DNA of 64,000 nt from the NCBI GenBank assembly GCA_963696585.1, contig CAVOKW010000039.1:30835-94834 (forward strand), written 5' to 3'. Shown here one piece after another: positions 26,579 to 35,581 of the stretch. The notes beneath the pieces are model-generated. The model was not told the origin of the DNA. It was given only the letters and a program-made list of their open reading frames with translations, and made no database searches. The stretch is from Parvibaculum sp963696585. GTDB lineage: Bacteria > Pseudomonadota > Alphaproteobacteria > Parvibaculales > Parvibaculaceae. Each line of letters opens with the position of its first letter. Position 1 is the first letter of the stretch. The position numbers and the translations under genes are program-made.

Positions 26579-26587
26579 TTATCCACA
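26579..26587 (+). promoter_or_regulatory. Consensus DnaA box upstream of dnaB
   Basis: TTATCCACA, identical to the E. coli consensus DnaA box, 85 bases upstream of the dnaB start. A single box suggests possible DnaA control of dnaB rather than an origin; a chance match is possible. Confidence 0.45.
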
Positions 26588-26671
26588 GGCTTGTAAAACT
26601 TCGCTGTTGATAGTCCGCGCAAGGGGCCATTTCGTGGACTCGCGCATGATTTGGTGTCGTAGAAGGATCAG

Positions 26672-28165
26672 ATGGAAAACGCCTCATCTGCCTATCAGAT
26701 TGCCGATCACGACGATGCCCCGGGCTATCGCGTGTTGCCGCATAATATCGAAGCCGAACAGGCCTTGATCGGCGTCATGCTGATCAATAACGAAGCCTAT
26801 GACCGGATTGCGAGCTTTCTCGAACCGCGCCACTTCTTCGATCCGCTGCATGGCCGTATCTATGAAGCCGCCGCCAAGCTGATCACGACGGGCCATCTTG
26901 CTTCGCCTGTGACGCTGAAAAACTATTTCGAGCGCGACGAGGCGCTGGCCGAAATCGGCGGGCCGCAATATCTCGCGCGGCTTGCCGGTGCCGCCACCAC
27001 GATCATCAATGTCGATGAATATGCGCGCATGATCTATGATCTGGCGACGCGGCGCGACCTGATTACGGTGGGTACGGACATTCACAATCGTGCCTATGAT
27101 GCACCGATTGACGATACACCTGCGCAGCAAATCCTCGATGCCGAACAGGCGCTTTATCAGCTTGCCGAGAGCGGCAAATATGAAGGCGGGTTCCAGAACT
27201 TTCATGAGGCGCTGAAGGTTGCCATCGACATGGCGGCTGCCGCTTATGAGCGCGATGGCGGCCTCTCGGGCATTTCATCGGGCCTGCGCGATCTTGATTC
27301 ACGGCTTGGGGGCTTGCAGCCATCCGATCTCATCATTCTGGCCGGTCGCCCGTCGATGGGCAAAACGGCGCTGGCCACCAACATCGCTTTCAATGCGGCC
27401 AAGGCCTACAAGGCCGAACACCATCCCGATGGCAGCGTGAAAGTGCTCGACGGGGCGATTGTCGGTTTCTTCTCGCTCGAAATGTCGGCTGAACAGCTCG
27501 CCACACGTCTGCTCGCCGAACAATCCGGCGTGCCATCCGAACGCATTCGTCGCGGCAAGATCGCGGAAGAAGAGTTTCATCAGCTCGTGGAAGCCTCGCG
27601 CGAATTGCAGTCCGTTCCGCTTTATATCGATGATACGGGTGGCCTGACCATCGCCACACTGGCTGCGCGGGCGCGCCGTCTGAAGCGGCAACGCGGCCTT
27701 GGGCTGCTCGTCATCGACTATTTGCAGCTACTCTCCGGTGGCGGCAAATATGGCGACAATCGCGTGCAGGAAGTGACGCAGATCACGACCGGTTTGAAGG
27801 CGCTGGCCAAGGAACTCAATGTGCCGATCCTGGCTTTGTCGCAGCTTTCGCGTCAGGTGGAAGCGCGCGAAGACAAGCGACCGCAACTCTCGGATTTGCG
27901 CGAATCGGGTTCGATCGAGCAGGACGCCGACGTGGTGATGTTTGTGTTCCGTGAGGAATATTATGTCTCACGCCGCGAACCGCGCGAAGGCACGCCCGAG
28001 CATCTGGCCTGGCAGGACGAAATGGGGCATGTGCACGGGCTGGCCGAGGTGATTATCGGCAAACAGCGCCATGGCCCCACTGGCACGGTGAAAATGCAAT
28101 TCCAGGCCGATGTCACCCGCTTCTCGGACCTCGATCAGGCGCATATGCAGGATGCGTTTGAATAG
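26672..28165 (+). CDS. dnaB: Replicative DNA helicase DnaB
   Basis: Hexameric helicase that unwinds DNA at the replication fork. The 497 residues comprise the N-terminal domain (LPHNIEAEQALIGVML onward, to about 150), a linker helix and a RecA-like domain with Walker A AGRPSMGKTAL, the GFFSLEMSAEQLATR segment, Walker B LLVIDYLQLL and the SQLSRQVE...DLRESGSIEQDAD motif. No intein is seen. Transcribed alone, with a DnaA box upstream. Confidence 0.97.
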   Translation: MENASSAYQIADHDDAPGYRVLPHNIEAEQALIGVMLINNEAYDRIASFLEPRHFFDPLHGRIYEAAAKLITTGHLASPVTLKNYFERDEALAEIGGPQYLARLAGAATTIINVDEYARMIYDLATRRDLITVGTDIHNRAYDAPIDDTPAQQILDAEQALYQLAESGKYEGGFQNFHEALKVAIDMAAAAYERDGGLSGISSGLRDLDSRLGGLQPSDLIILAGRPSMGKTALATNIAFNAAKAYKAEHHPDGSVKVLDGAIVGFFSLEMSAEQLATRLLAEQSGVPSERIRRGKIAEEEFHQLVEASRELQSVPLYIDDTGGLTIATLAARARRLKRQRGLGLLVIDYLQLLSGGGKYGDNRVQEVTQITTGLKALAKELNVPILALSQLSRQVEAREDKRPQLSDLRESGSIEQDADVVMFVFREEYYVSRREPREGTPEHLAWQDEMGHVHGLAEVIIGKQRHGPTGTVKMQFQADVTRFSDLDQAHMQDAFE

Positions 28166-28359
28166 ATTTGGCGCATTGAGATATGGGCAAGAACCCCTGT
28201 CGCCGTGCTAGGCTCGGCGCTTGAGCAATGTCTCATGAGTTTGTGCTGAAGTTGGCAGATTAGCCGACGGAAGCCTGCGTTTGTTGCCACAGGACCCGCT
28301 GCCCCGATGCCCGCCCCTTTCGCCCGCCCTGCTGCCCGCCTCGACCTGGAAATCCTGTT

Positions 28360-29571
28360 GTGAGCCTGCCTGACACCATGGCGATGGCCGCCGGGGACCA
28401 TGCTGCGGAAATTGCCGCAGCCGGTGGCCTGCTGCTCATCGACCTTGATGCGCTGGCGCATAATTATCAGCTGATCGCGTCCCGGGTGCCTGGCGCTGCA
28501 ACGGCGGCCATCGTCAAGGCGAATGCCTATGGGCTGGGTATTGGCCCTGTTTCACGGCGGCTCTGGGCGGAAGGTTGCCGCCATTACTTTGTGGCTGAAG
28601 CGGCCGAGGGCCGCGACTTGCGCAAGATACTGCCGGAAGCGGTGATTTATGTCCTAAACGGCCTCTTTCCTGCCGCCGCTTCGTTTTACAGCGCTTATGG
28701 CTTGCGCCCTTGCCTTGGCAGTCTTGCCGAATTGGCTGATTGGGCGGCAGAGGCCAAACGGCTGGGCAAAGACCTGCCAGCCGCCCTGCATTTCGATACC
28801 GGGCTGACAAGGCTTGGAATCCCCGAATCCGATGCCGGGCTGATCGCCGCATCGCCAGACCTGCTCAAAGGCGTTGATATCACGCTTGTGATGAGCCATC
28901 TGGCCTGCGCCGATGAGCCGGACCATCCGATGAATGAACGCCAGCGGCTCGCCTTTGAGGCGTTGCGGGCGCAATTGCCTGATGATTTGCGCGCCAAGCC
29001 TGCGAGCCTTGCCAATTCGGGTGGCGCGTTTCTGGGCACAGCTTTCCAGTATGACCTTGTGCGACCAGGGATCGGGCTTTATGGCGGCAATCCCTTCTCG
29101 GACCGCGCCAATCCCTTCAGGCCCGTTGTGAGGGCGCAGGCGCGCGTCCTGCAAGTGCGCGCGGCGCGAGACGGCGCTGGCGTTGGCTATGGCGCGACGT
29201 ATCGCGTCGCAGGGCAGCAGCGGCTGGCCATTCTCTCGGTCGGTTATGCGGATGGCTATTTCCGGTCGCTCAGTCGCCCTGCCTTGGTGTCAAATGAGAC
29301 GGCACCGGGTGGCGGCGTCTTCATTGGCGGCGTTTTTGCGCCTGTCGCCGGTCGGATTTCGATGGACATGCTGACCATAGACGTGACCCATGTGCCTGAA
29401 GGTATTATAAGACGTGGCGACCTCGCCGAGTTGATCGGACCAAATATTAACCTTGATGATGTGGGGCTAAGGGCCGGAACCATCGGCTATGAAATCCTCA
29501 CCAGCCTGGGGCAGCGTTATATGCGAATCTACCAATCTGGCGGCACCATCACCCATGGAGACCGCGCATGA
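28360..29571 (+). CDS. alr: Alanine racemase
   Basis: PLP enzyme making D-alanine for peptidoglycan. PLP is carried by the Lys of AAIVKANAYGLG. The second catalytic base lies in the GVGYGATYRV segment, and the RISMDMLTIDVTH motif is conserved. The start is either the GTG at 28360 (used here; a weak GGAAA precedes it) or the ATG at 28378. It overlaps mlaE by 4 bases. 403 residues, slightly long at the N-terminus. Confidence 0.95.
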   Translation: MSLPDTMAMAAGDHAAEIAAAGGLLLIDLDALAHNYQLIASRVPGAATAAIVKANAYGLGIGPVSRRLWAEGCRHYFVAEAAEGRDLRKILPEAVIYVLNGLFPAAASFYSAYGLRPCLGSLAELADWAAEAKRLGKDLPAALHFDTGLTRLGIPESDAGLIAASPDLLKGVDITLVMSHLACADEPDHPMNERQRLAFEALRAQLPDDLRAKPASLANSGGAFLGTAFQYDLVRPGIGLYGGNPFSDRANPFRPVVRAQARVLQVRAARDGAGVGYGATYRVAGQQRLAILSVGYADGYFRSLSRPALVSNETAPGGGVFIGGVFAPVAGRISMDMLTIDVTHVPEGIIRRGDLAELIGPNINLDDVGLRAGTIGYEILTSLGQRYMRIYQSGGTITHGDRA

Positions 29572-30341
29572 ATTTCCTCGCCATTATCGGGCGTGTTGTC
29601 ATCGAGACACTTGGCGATATCGGCAAGCTGTCGGTCTTTGTCTGGACCAGCATCACGCATACCCTGCGCCCGCCCTTCTTTGGCCGGTTGCTGTTGCAGC
29701 AAATGATGCGGATTGGGTATTTCTCGCTGCCCGTGGTGGCGCTGACCGCGTTTTTCACTGGCGGCGCGCTCGCCCTGCAAATCTATTATGGCGGCAGCCA
29801 GCTCAATTCTGAATCGATTGTGGCAACGATCGTGGCGCTGGGCATCACACGTGAACTTGGCCCCGTGATGGCTGGTCTGATGGTGGCGGGTCGCGTCAGC
29901 GCCGCCATCGCCGCCGAGCTTGGCACGATGCGCGTCACCGAACAGATCGATGCGCTGACGACGCTGTCAACGAACCCATACAAATATCTCGTGGCGCCGC
30001 GCATTGTCGCCGCTGTCGTGACGCTGCCCCTCCTCGTTTTCATCGCCGACGTGATTGGCGTGATGGGCGGTTTTGTCGTCAGCACGCAGTCACTGGATTT
30101 CAATGCCGGTGTCTACATCAAGAACACGGTTGATTTCCTGAAGGCTGACGATGTGACCTCGGGCCTCATCAAGGCTGCGGTATTTGGTTTCGTCATCGCC
30201 ATGATGGGCTGCTATCACGGCTTCAACAGCAAGGGCGGCGCGCAGGGCGTGGGACGGGCCACAACCAATGCCGTGGTGACGGCTTCCATCCTCATTCTGG
30301 CGTCAAACTATGTGATGACGTCATTGCTGTTTGCGAAGTGA
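29568..30341 (+). CDS. mlaE: MlaE-family ABC transporter permease
   Basis: Permease of the Mla-type lipid transporter that moves phospholipids between inner and outer membrane. 257 residues with five to six hydrophobic helices and the conserved RELGPVMAGLMVAGRVSAAI block, plus EQIDALTTLSTNPYKYLVAP. Coupled to alr (ATGA) and followed 7 bases later by its ATPase. The substrate-binding MCE protein (MlaD) is not encoded here and must lie elsewhere. Confidence 0.92.
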   Translation: MNFLAIIGRVVIETLGDIGKLSVFVWTSITHTLRPPFFGRLLLQQMMRIGYFSLPVVALTAFFTGGALALQIYYGGSQLNSESIVATIVALGITRELGPVMAGLMVAGRVSAAIAAELGTMRVTEQIDALTTLSTNPYKYLVAPRIVAAVVTLPLLVFIADVIGVMGGFVVSTQSLDFNAGVYIKNTVDFLKADDVTSGLIKAAVFGFVIAMMGCYHGFNSKGGAQGVGRATTNAVVTASILILASNYVMTSLLFAK

Positions 30342-30348
30342 GGGCGGT

Positions 30349-31122
30349 ATGAGCGACTTCAAAATCGAACTCAAGGACGTGCATAAGCGTTTCGGCTCCA
30401 AGGTTGTGCTGGATGGGATCAATCTCACCGTTGACCGCGGTTCCTCGCTCGTCGTCATCGGCGGTTCGGGCACGGGCAAATCGGTGATGCTCAAATGCGT
30501 GCTTGGCATCATTCGCCCGGATCGCGGCGAGATCCTGGTCGATGGCAAGAATGTTCTGAAAATGGATGCCGGTGCGCGTGAAGAAACGCTGCGCAAGTTT
30601 GGCATGCTGTTTCAGGGCGGCGCCTTGTTTGACAGTTTGCCGGTCTGGGAGAATGTCGCCTTTGGTCTTATTCAGGGCCGCAAGATGAAACGCGCCAAGG
30701 CGCGCAACATCGCCTTTGAAAAACTCGCCAAGGTGGGATTGGGGGCTGAGGTTGGCGCGCTTTATCCGGCCGAACTTTCCGGTGGCATGCAGAAGCGCGT
30801 CGGACTGGCGCGCGCCATTGCCGCCGATCCTGAAATCATCTTCTTTGATGAACCGACAACCGGCCTTGATCCGATCATGGCGGATGTGATCAACGAACTG
30901 ATCGTTAACAGCGTCAAAGAGCTTGGCGCGACAACGCTCTCCATCACCCATGACATGGCGAGCGCACGCAAGATCGCCGACAAGGTCGCCATGATCTACA
31001 AGGGCAAGATCATCTGGTCGGGCACACGCGCCGAGGTGGATCAGAGCGGCAATGCCTATGTTGACCAGTTTATTCATGGACGCGCCGAAGGTCCGATCCA
31101 TATGGAAGTTCTCAAGCCCTAA
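30349..31122 (+). CDS. mlaF: MlaF-family ABC transporter ATP-binding protein
   Basis: Cytoplasmic ATPase partner of MlaE. Walker A GGSGTGKSVM, the Q-loop in LFQGGALFDSL, the signature LSGGMQKRVGLARA, Walker B EIIFFDEPTTGLDP and the switch His in SITHDM are all present. The ATG at 30349 is chosen over an in-frame TTG inside mlaE; GAGGGCGG precedes it. A weak GC hairpin (31128-31149) separates it from radA. Confidence 0.93.
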   Translation: MSDFKIELKDVHKRFGSKVVLDGINLTVDRGSSLVVIGGSGTGKSVMLKCVLGIIRPDRGEILVDGKNVLKMDAGAREETLRKFGMLFQGGALFDSLPVWENVAFGLIQGRKMKRAKARNIAFEKLAKVGLGAEVGALYPAELSGGMQKRVGLARAIAADPEIIFFDEPTTGLDPIMADVINELIVNSVKELGATTLSITHDMASARKIADKVAMIYKGKIIWSGTRAEVDQSGNAYVDQFIHGRAEGPIHMEVLKP

Positions 31123-31164
31123 TCACACGGGACGCGTCCTCCCGTCCCGAATATCGGTAACGTC

Positions 31165-32580
31165 ATGGCCCGCGTCCAACGTCTCTATGTCTGTCAGTCT
31201 TGCGGGGCGGGAGCGCCGCGCTGGGCGGGACGATGCGAGTCATGCGGCGAGTGGAACACGATAGTCGAAGAACTGCCTGAAAGCGCCGGCGTCGGGGGCG
31301 GGCCTCTGAAGGCGGCCGGTCATAAGGGCCGCGTGATCGAGCTTGTGTCCATGGCGGGCGAAACGGCCGAACCGCCGCGGCTGATGTCCGGCATTGCCGA
31401 GTTTGACCGCGTGCTGGGCGGTGGGCTCGTTGCCGGATCGGCCATTCTCATCGGCGGGGATCCGGGTATCGGCAAATCAACGCTCTTGTTGCAGGCCATG
31501 GCCGCCTTTGGACGCAACAGGGCGAACGTCGTTTACATTTCCGGTGAAGAAGCGATTGCACAGGTTCGTATGCGCGCCAGGCGGCTTGGTCTGGCGGATG
31601 CGCCAGTCGCGCTCGGGGCGGAGACAAATCTCAAGGATATTCTGGCAACGCTGGGCACAGGCACGCCGCCTCAGGCTGTTGTCATCGATTCGATTCAAAC
31701 CATGTGGACGGATGCGCTCGATTCAGCACCAGGCACTGTGGCACAGGTGCGTGCCTGCTCGCAGGAACTTGTGCGCTTTGCCAAACGGCACGGCACGTCA
31801 ATCATTCTCGTCGGCCATGTGACAAAGGACGGCCAGATTGCCGGTCCGCGCGTTGTCGAGCATATGGTCGATACGGTGGTTTATTTTGAAGGCGAACGCG
31901 GCCATCAGTTCCGCATTTTGCGGGCGGTGAAAAACCGCTTCGGACCGGGCAATGAAATCGGCGTCTTTGAGATGGGCGAACTTGGCCTTTCGGAAGTGCC
32001 CAACCCCTCGGCGCTGTTTCTGGGCGAGCGCGACGGCGAATCAAGCGGCAGTGCGGTCTTTGCCGGCATTGAAGGCACAAGGCCGGTGCTTGTCGAAATC
32101 CAGGCGCTGGTCGCGCAAAGCTCGCTCGGGACGCCACGCCGTGCTGTTGTCGGCTGGGACTCGGGCCGCCTGTCCATGGTGCTCGCCGTGCTCGACGCGC
32201 GTTGCGGGCTCAGCCTTGGCGGACAGGATGTCTATCTGAATGTCGCGGGTGGATTGCGAATCAATGAGCCTGCCGCCGACCTTGCCGTGGCAGGCGCGCT
32301 TGTTTCCTCGATCACCGGCAATGCCCTGCCCTCCGACTGCGTGATTTTTGGCGAGATTGCCCTTTCAGGCAGCGTGCGTCCGGTGAGCCAGATGGAGGCA
32401 CGACTCAAGGAAGCCGAGAAACTTGGCTTCAAGCGGGCCATTTTGCCTGCCTCCAGCGCCCGCCAACGTCCTTCGACCGGCCTGAAATTAACCGAGATCG
32501 AAGATCTTGCCGGGCTTATTGCCCATTTGGCCGGCGGGGAGCGATCCGGACGCGGCAAGAAAGGCCCGGTTGAGGTATAA
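31165..32580 (+). CDS. radA: DNA repair protein RadA
   Basis: RecA-like branch-migration helicase acting in recombination. The 471 residues contain an N-terminal zinc finger (CQSCG...CESCGEW), Walker A GGDPGIGKST, Walker B-like VVIDSIQTMW, the RadA-specific KNRFGPGNEIG, and a C-terminal Lon-like domain. Followed closely by cvpA. Confidence 0.96.
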   Translation: MARVQRLYVCQSCGAGAPRWAGRCESCGEWNTIVEELPESAGVGGGPLKAAGHKGRVIELVSMAGETAEPPRLMSGIAEFDRVLGGGLVAGSAILIGGDPGIGKSTLLLQAMAAFGRNRANVVYISGEEAIAQVRMRARRLGLADAPVALGAETNLKDILATLGTGTPPQAVVIDSIQTMWTDALDSAPGTVAQVRACSQELVRFAKRHGTSIILVGHVTKDGQIAGPRVVEHMVDTVVYFEGERGHQFRILRAVKNRFGPGNEIGVFEMGELGLSEVPNPSALFLGERDGESSGSAVFAGIEGTRPVLVEIQALVAQSSLGTPRRAVVGWDSGRLSMVLAVLDARCGLSLGGQDVYLNVAGGLRINEPAADLAVAGALVSSITGNALPSDCVIFGEIALSGSVRPVSQMEARLKEAEKLGFKRAILPASSARQRPSTGLKLTEIEDLAGLIAHLAGGERSGRGKKGPVEV

Positions 32581-32607
32581 TTTCGCTGTGAAGTTCGGAG
32601 GGCGGGC

Positions 32608-33288
32608 GTGACATTATTCGACGTGATCGTGATCGGTGTATTGCTCATTTCGAGCGTGCTGGCCTTGCTGCGCGGTCTGACCAACGAACTCCTGTCGATC
32701 TTTGCCTGGGTTGTGGGCGCGCTGCTGGCACTCTGGCTCTTTCCCTATGTGACGCCTCTGGTGCGTGAAGTGGTGTCGCCACCCTGGCTTGCGTCCGTTT
32801 TGTCCGCACTGGGCATCTTCATCGCTGGCTATGTGGTCTGCGCCGCGCTGACCTTGCGCTGGTCCGATTCCATTCTCGACCTGCATCACCGCGCCGAACT
32901 GCTCGACCGCACGCTGGGCTTTGCCTTTGGTCTGGCGCGTGGCCTCTTGATTGTCACCATTGCATACCTATTTTTCACATGGCTGGTACCCAATCGTGCC
33001 GATCAGCCCGACTGGATTCGCAATGCGCGTTTGCGCCCTATGGTTGAAGATTGCGCCAGTTGGCTGTTCTCGCTGGCGCCACAGGGGTACAGCCCGGCCA
33101 GCCCCGATCGGGCGCGCGCCTATCCTGGCAATAGCGCCCCGAGCCAACCGCCCCAAAGTCCTGCGACAAATCAGGGAAACGACACAAAAACGCAAAAATC
33201 GGACGCTGACACGGATAAAGACGCAGGCTATAACACCTCCGAACGGAGGGGACTCGATCGCCTGTTTGAGAACACGACAGGCCAGTGA
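32608..33288 (+). CDS. cvpA: CvpA-family membrane protein
   Basis: Four-helix inner-membrane protein of the colicin V production family; the GTG start at 32608 has GGAGGG upstream. Helices at about residues 5-22, 28-47, 60-82 and 102-125, followed by a long hydrophilic tail rich in Pro, Ser, Asn and Asp (about residues 165-226). The gene ends just upstream of purF, the usual cvpA-purF pair. The molecular role is not established. Confidence 0.88.
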   Translation: MTLFDVIVIGVLLISSVLALLRGLTNELLSIFAWVVGALLALWLFPYVTPLVREVVSPPWLASVLSALGIFIAGYVVCAALTLRWSDSILDLHHRAELLDRTLGFAFGLARGLLIVTIAYLFFTWLVPNRADQPDWIRNARLRPMVEDCASWLFSLAPQGYSPASPDRARAYPGNSAPSQPPQSPATNQGNDTKTQKSDADTDKDAGYNTSERRGLDRLFENTTGQ

Positions 33289-33317
33289 CGTACAGGATCC
33301 TTGCAGGAGTCCAGACG

Positions 33318-34847
33318 ATGTCTGAGCAGATGCGTTTCTCTTTCGATAGATCCAGCGAGCCGGTTCCCGCTCTGCGAGCCCCGCTTGGCCTCTCCATCAG
33401 CGACGATGAACTCGCCGAAGACAAGCCGCATGATGAATGTGGCGTGTTTGGTGTTTTCGGCCATCCCGATGCCGCCGCACTGACGGCGCTCGGCCTTCAT
33501 GCGCTTCAGCATCGCGGTCAGGAAGCCGCCGGGATCGTCGCCTATGATGGCGAGCACTTCCATTCGGAACGCCGCATGGGTCTGGTAGGGGATCATTTCT
33601 CCAGCGAAAAAATCATTGAGCGCCTCAAGGGCGATGTGTCGATTGGCCATGTGCGCTATTCGACGACGGGCGAGACGATCCTGCGCAATGTGCAGCCGCT
33701 TTTCGCTGACCTTTGGGGCGGCGGTTTCGGCATCGCGCATAATGGCAATCTGACCAATGCCATCTCGCTGCGCAATGAGCTTGTCCGCGCAGGCGCGATC
33801 TTCCAGTCCACCTCCGACACCGAGACCATTCTCCAGCTTGTCGCGCGCAGTCAGAAACCGCGCGTGATGGACCGCTTTGTCGATGCGCTGCGCCAGATCG
33901 AAGGCGCCTATGCGCTGGTCGCAATCACCAACAAGAAGCTCATCGGGGCGCGTGACCCGCTCGGTATCCGCCCGCTCATTCTCGGCAAACTTGCAGACGC
34001 CTGGATCCTCTGCTCGGAAACCGTGGCGCTCGACATTATCGGCGCCGAGTTTGTGCGCGAGATCGAGCCCGGTGAAATCGTCGTCTGCACCCGCGAGGGG
34101 ATTGAATCGATCCACCCCTTCCCGCCGCAGAAAGCCCGGCCCTGCGTGTTTGAATATATCTACTTTGCACGCCCCGACAGCGTTGTTGGCGGTCGCAGCG
34201 TTTACAATGTGCGCAAGAATCTCGGGCAGGAGCTTGCCCGCGAAAGCCATGTCGAGGCTGATGTCGTGATCCCGGTGCCGGATTCAGGCGTGCCGGCCGC
34301 GCTTGGCTATGCCACCGAGTCCGGCATTCCGTTTGAGCTTGGCATTATTCGCAATCATTATGTCGGGCGCACTTTCATTGAACCGACACAGCATATTCGT
34401 CAACTTGGCGTGAAGCTGAAGCACAATGCCAATCGCGCCATTGTGGCAGGCAAGCGGATCATCCTGGTGGACGACTCTGTGGTGCGTGGCACGACCTCGA
34501 TCAAGATCGTGAAAATGATGTATGAAGCGGGTGCGCGCGAAGTGCATCTGCGGGTGGCCAGCCCGCCCATCACGCATTCCGATTTTTACGGCATCGACAC
34601 GCCGGAGCGCGAGCAGTTGCTCGCCTCGAACTATGACCTTGAAGGCATGCGCGCCTATATCGGTGTGGATAGCCTCGCCTTCATTTCCGTCGATGGCCTT
34701 TATCGGGCCCTCGGTTTCAACCACCGCGATCAGGAACATCCGCAACTGACCGATCACTGTTTCACCGGCGACTATCCAACGCCACTGACAGATCGCGCCG
34801 GTGAGCAGCGCACGCGTCAATTATCCCTGCTTGCTGAAATAGCTTGA
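33318..34847 (+). CDS. purF: Amidophosphoribosyltransferase
   Basis: First committed enzyme of purine synthesis, converting PRPP and glutamine to phosphoribosylamine. The ATG at 33318 (preceded by CAGGAG) is preferred over a GTG overlapping cvpA. A short propeptide precedes the N-terminal nucleophile Cys in DECGVFGVF. The Ntn glutaminase domain includes LHALQHRGQEAAG and FGIAHNGNLTN. The PRTase domain has the PRPP loop ILVDDSVVRGTTS. About 509 residues. Confidence 0.97.
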   Translation: MSEQMRFSFDRSSEPVPALRAPLGLSISDDELAEDKPHDECGVFGVFGHPDAAALTALGLHALQHRGQEAAGIVAYDGEHFHSERRMGLVGDHFSSEKIIERLKGDVSIGHVRYSTTGETILRNVQPLFADLWGGGFGIAHNGNLTNAISLRNELVRAGAIFQSTSDTETILQLVARSQKPRVMDRFVDALRQIEGAYALVAITNKKLIGARDPLGIRPLILGKLADAWILCSETVALDIIGAEFVREIEPGEIVVCTREGIESIHPFPPQKARPCVFEYIYFARPDSVVGGRSVYNVRKNLGQELARESHVEADVVIPVPDSGVPAALGYATESGIPFELGIIRNHYVGRTFIEPTQHIRQLGVKLKHNANRAIVAGKRIILVDDSVVRGTTSIKIVKMMYEAGAREVHLRVASPPITHSDFYGIDTPEREQLLASNYDLEGMRAYIGVDSLAFISVDGLYRALGFNHRDQEHPQLTDHCFTGDYPTPLTDRAGEQRTRQLSLLAEIA

Positions 34848-34855
34848 GTCATTAC

Positions 34856-35575
34856 ATGAACGGACGTCTTCAAGATCGCCTGGCGGTCATCACCGGCGCA
34901 TCGCGCGGCATTGGTCGCGCGGTTGCGCTCGGCATGGCGGCAGAAGGCGCACATGTCATTCTGGTCGCCCGAACGGTTGGCGGGCTTGAAGAAGTGGATG
35001 ACGAGATCAACAAGATCGGCGGCAAGGCGACGCTTGTGCCTTTCGACCTGACGGATCTCGGCGCGATTGATCGATTGGGCGCGACGATTTACGAACGCTG
35101 GGGCAAGCTTGACATTCTGGTCGCCAATGCCGGATCGCTCGGCACGCTGACGCCCCTGTCGCATATGGACCCGAAGGATTGGGACAAGACCATCACGACC
35201 AACCTGACGGCCAATTACCGGATGATCCGTTCCTTCGAGCCGCTCTTGAAGCGCTCGGAGGCGGGGCGCGCCATTTTCGTGACGTCGGGTGCCGCCGACA
35301 AGAACAAGCCCTATTGGGGTGGTTATGCCATCACCAAAGCGGGGCTCAATGCCATGGCGCGCACATGGGCGGCGGAATGCGAGAAGACCAATATCCGCGT
35401 CAATCTCGTCAGCCCCGGCCCGACGCGCACAGCCATGCGCAAGAAAGCCATGCCGGGCGAGGACCCGACGGGCCTGACAAGGCCTGCCGATCTTGTGCCG
35501 CTGTTCATTGAACTCGCCATGCCGGGCTGCATGAAGAACGGCGAAACCATTATCTACGAAAAAGTGCGGGCCTGA
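34856..35575 (+). CDS. SDR-family oxidoreductase
   Basis: Short-chain dehydrogenase of about 239 residues with the cofactor motif TGASRGIG, VANAGS, and a catalytic YAITK; a Ser in FVTSGAAD completes the triad. Start taken at the ATG 9 bases after purF; an in-frame TTG overlapping purF is less likely. This SDR often follows cvpA-purF in Hyphomicrobiales. The substrate is unknown. It converges with der, the stops being 6 bases apart. Confidence 0.85.
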   Translation: MNGRLQDRLAVITGASRGIGRAVALGMAAEGAHVILVARTVGGLEEVDDEINKIGGKATLVPFDLTDLGAIDRLGATIYERWGKLDILVANAGSLGTLTPLSHMDPKDWDKTITTNLTANYRMIRSFEPLLKRSEAGRAIFVTSGAADKNKPYWGGYAITKAGLNAMARTWAAECEKTNIRVNLVSPGPTRTAMRKKAMPGEDPTGLTRPADLVPLFIELAMPGCMKNGETIIYEKVRA

Positions 35576-35581
35576 GGCGCT

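Larger units (their letters stand above)
26348..26671. promoter_or_regulatory. Divergent region between doxX-like gene and dnaB
   Basis: 324 bases with no convincing gene. It holds a perfect 11-bp-stem hairpin (26367-26394) in the leader of the DoxX gene and a consensus DnaA box (26579-26587) 85 bases before dnaB. AGAAGGA precedes the dnaB ATG. Confidence 0.5.

Noticed and set aside
26348..26671. Replication origin near dnaB
   Set aside because: Only one DnaA box and no AT-rich unwinding element or box cluster; dnaB itself is not origin-linked in these bacteria.
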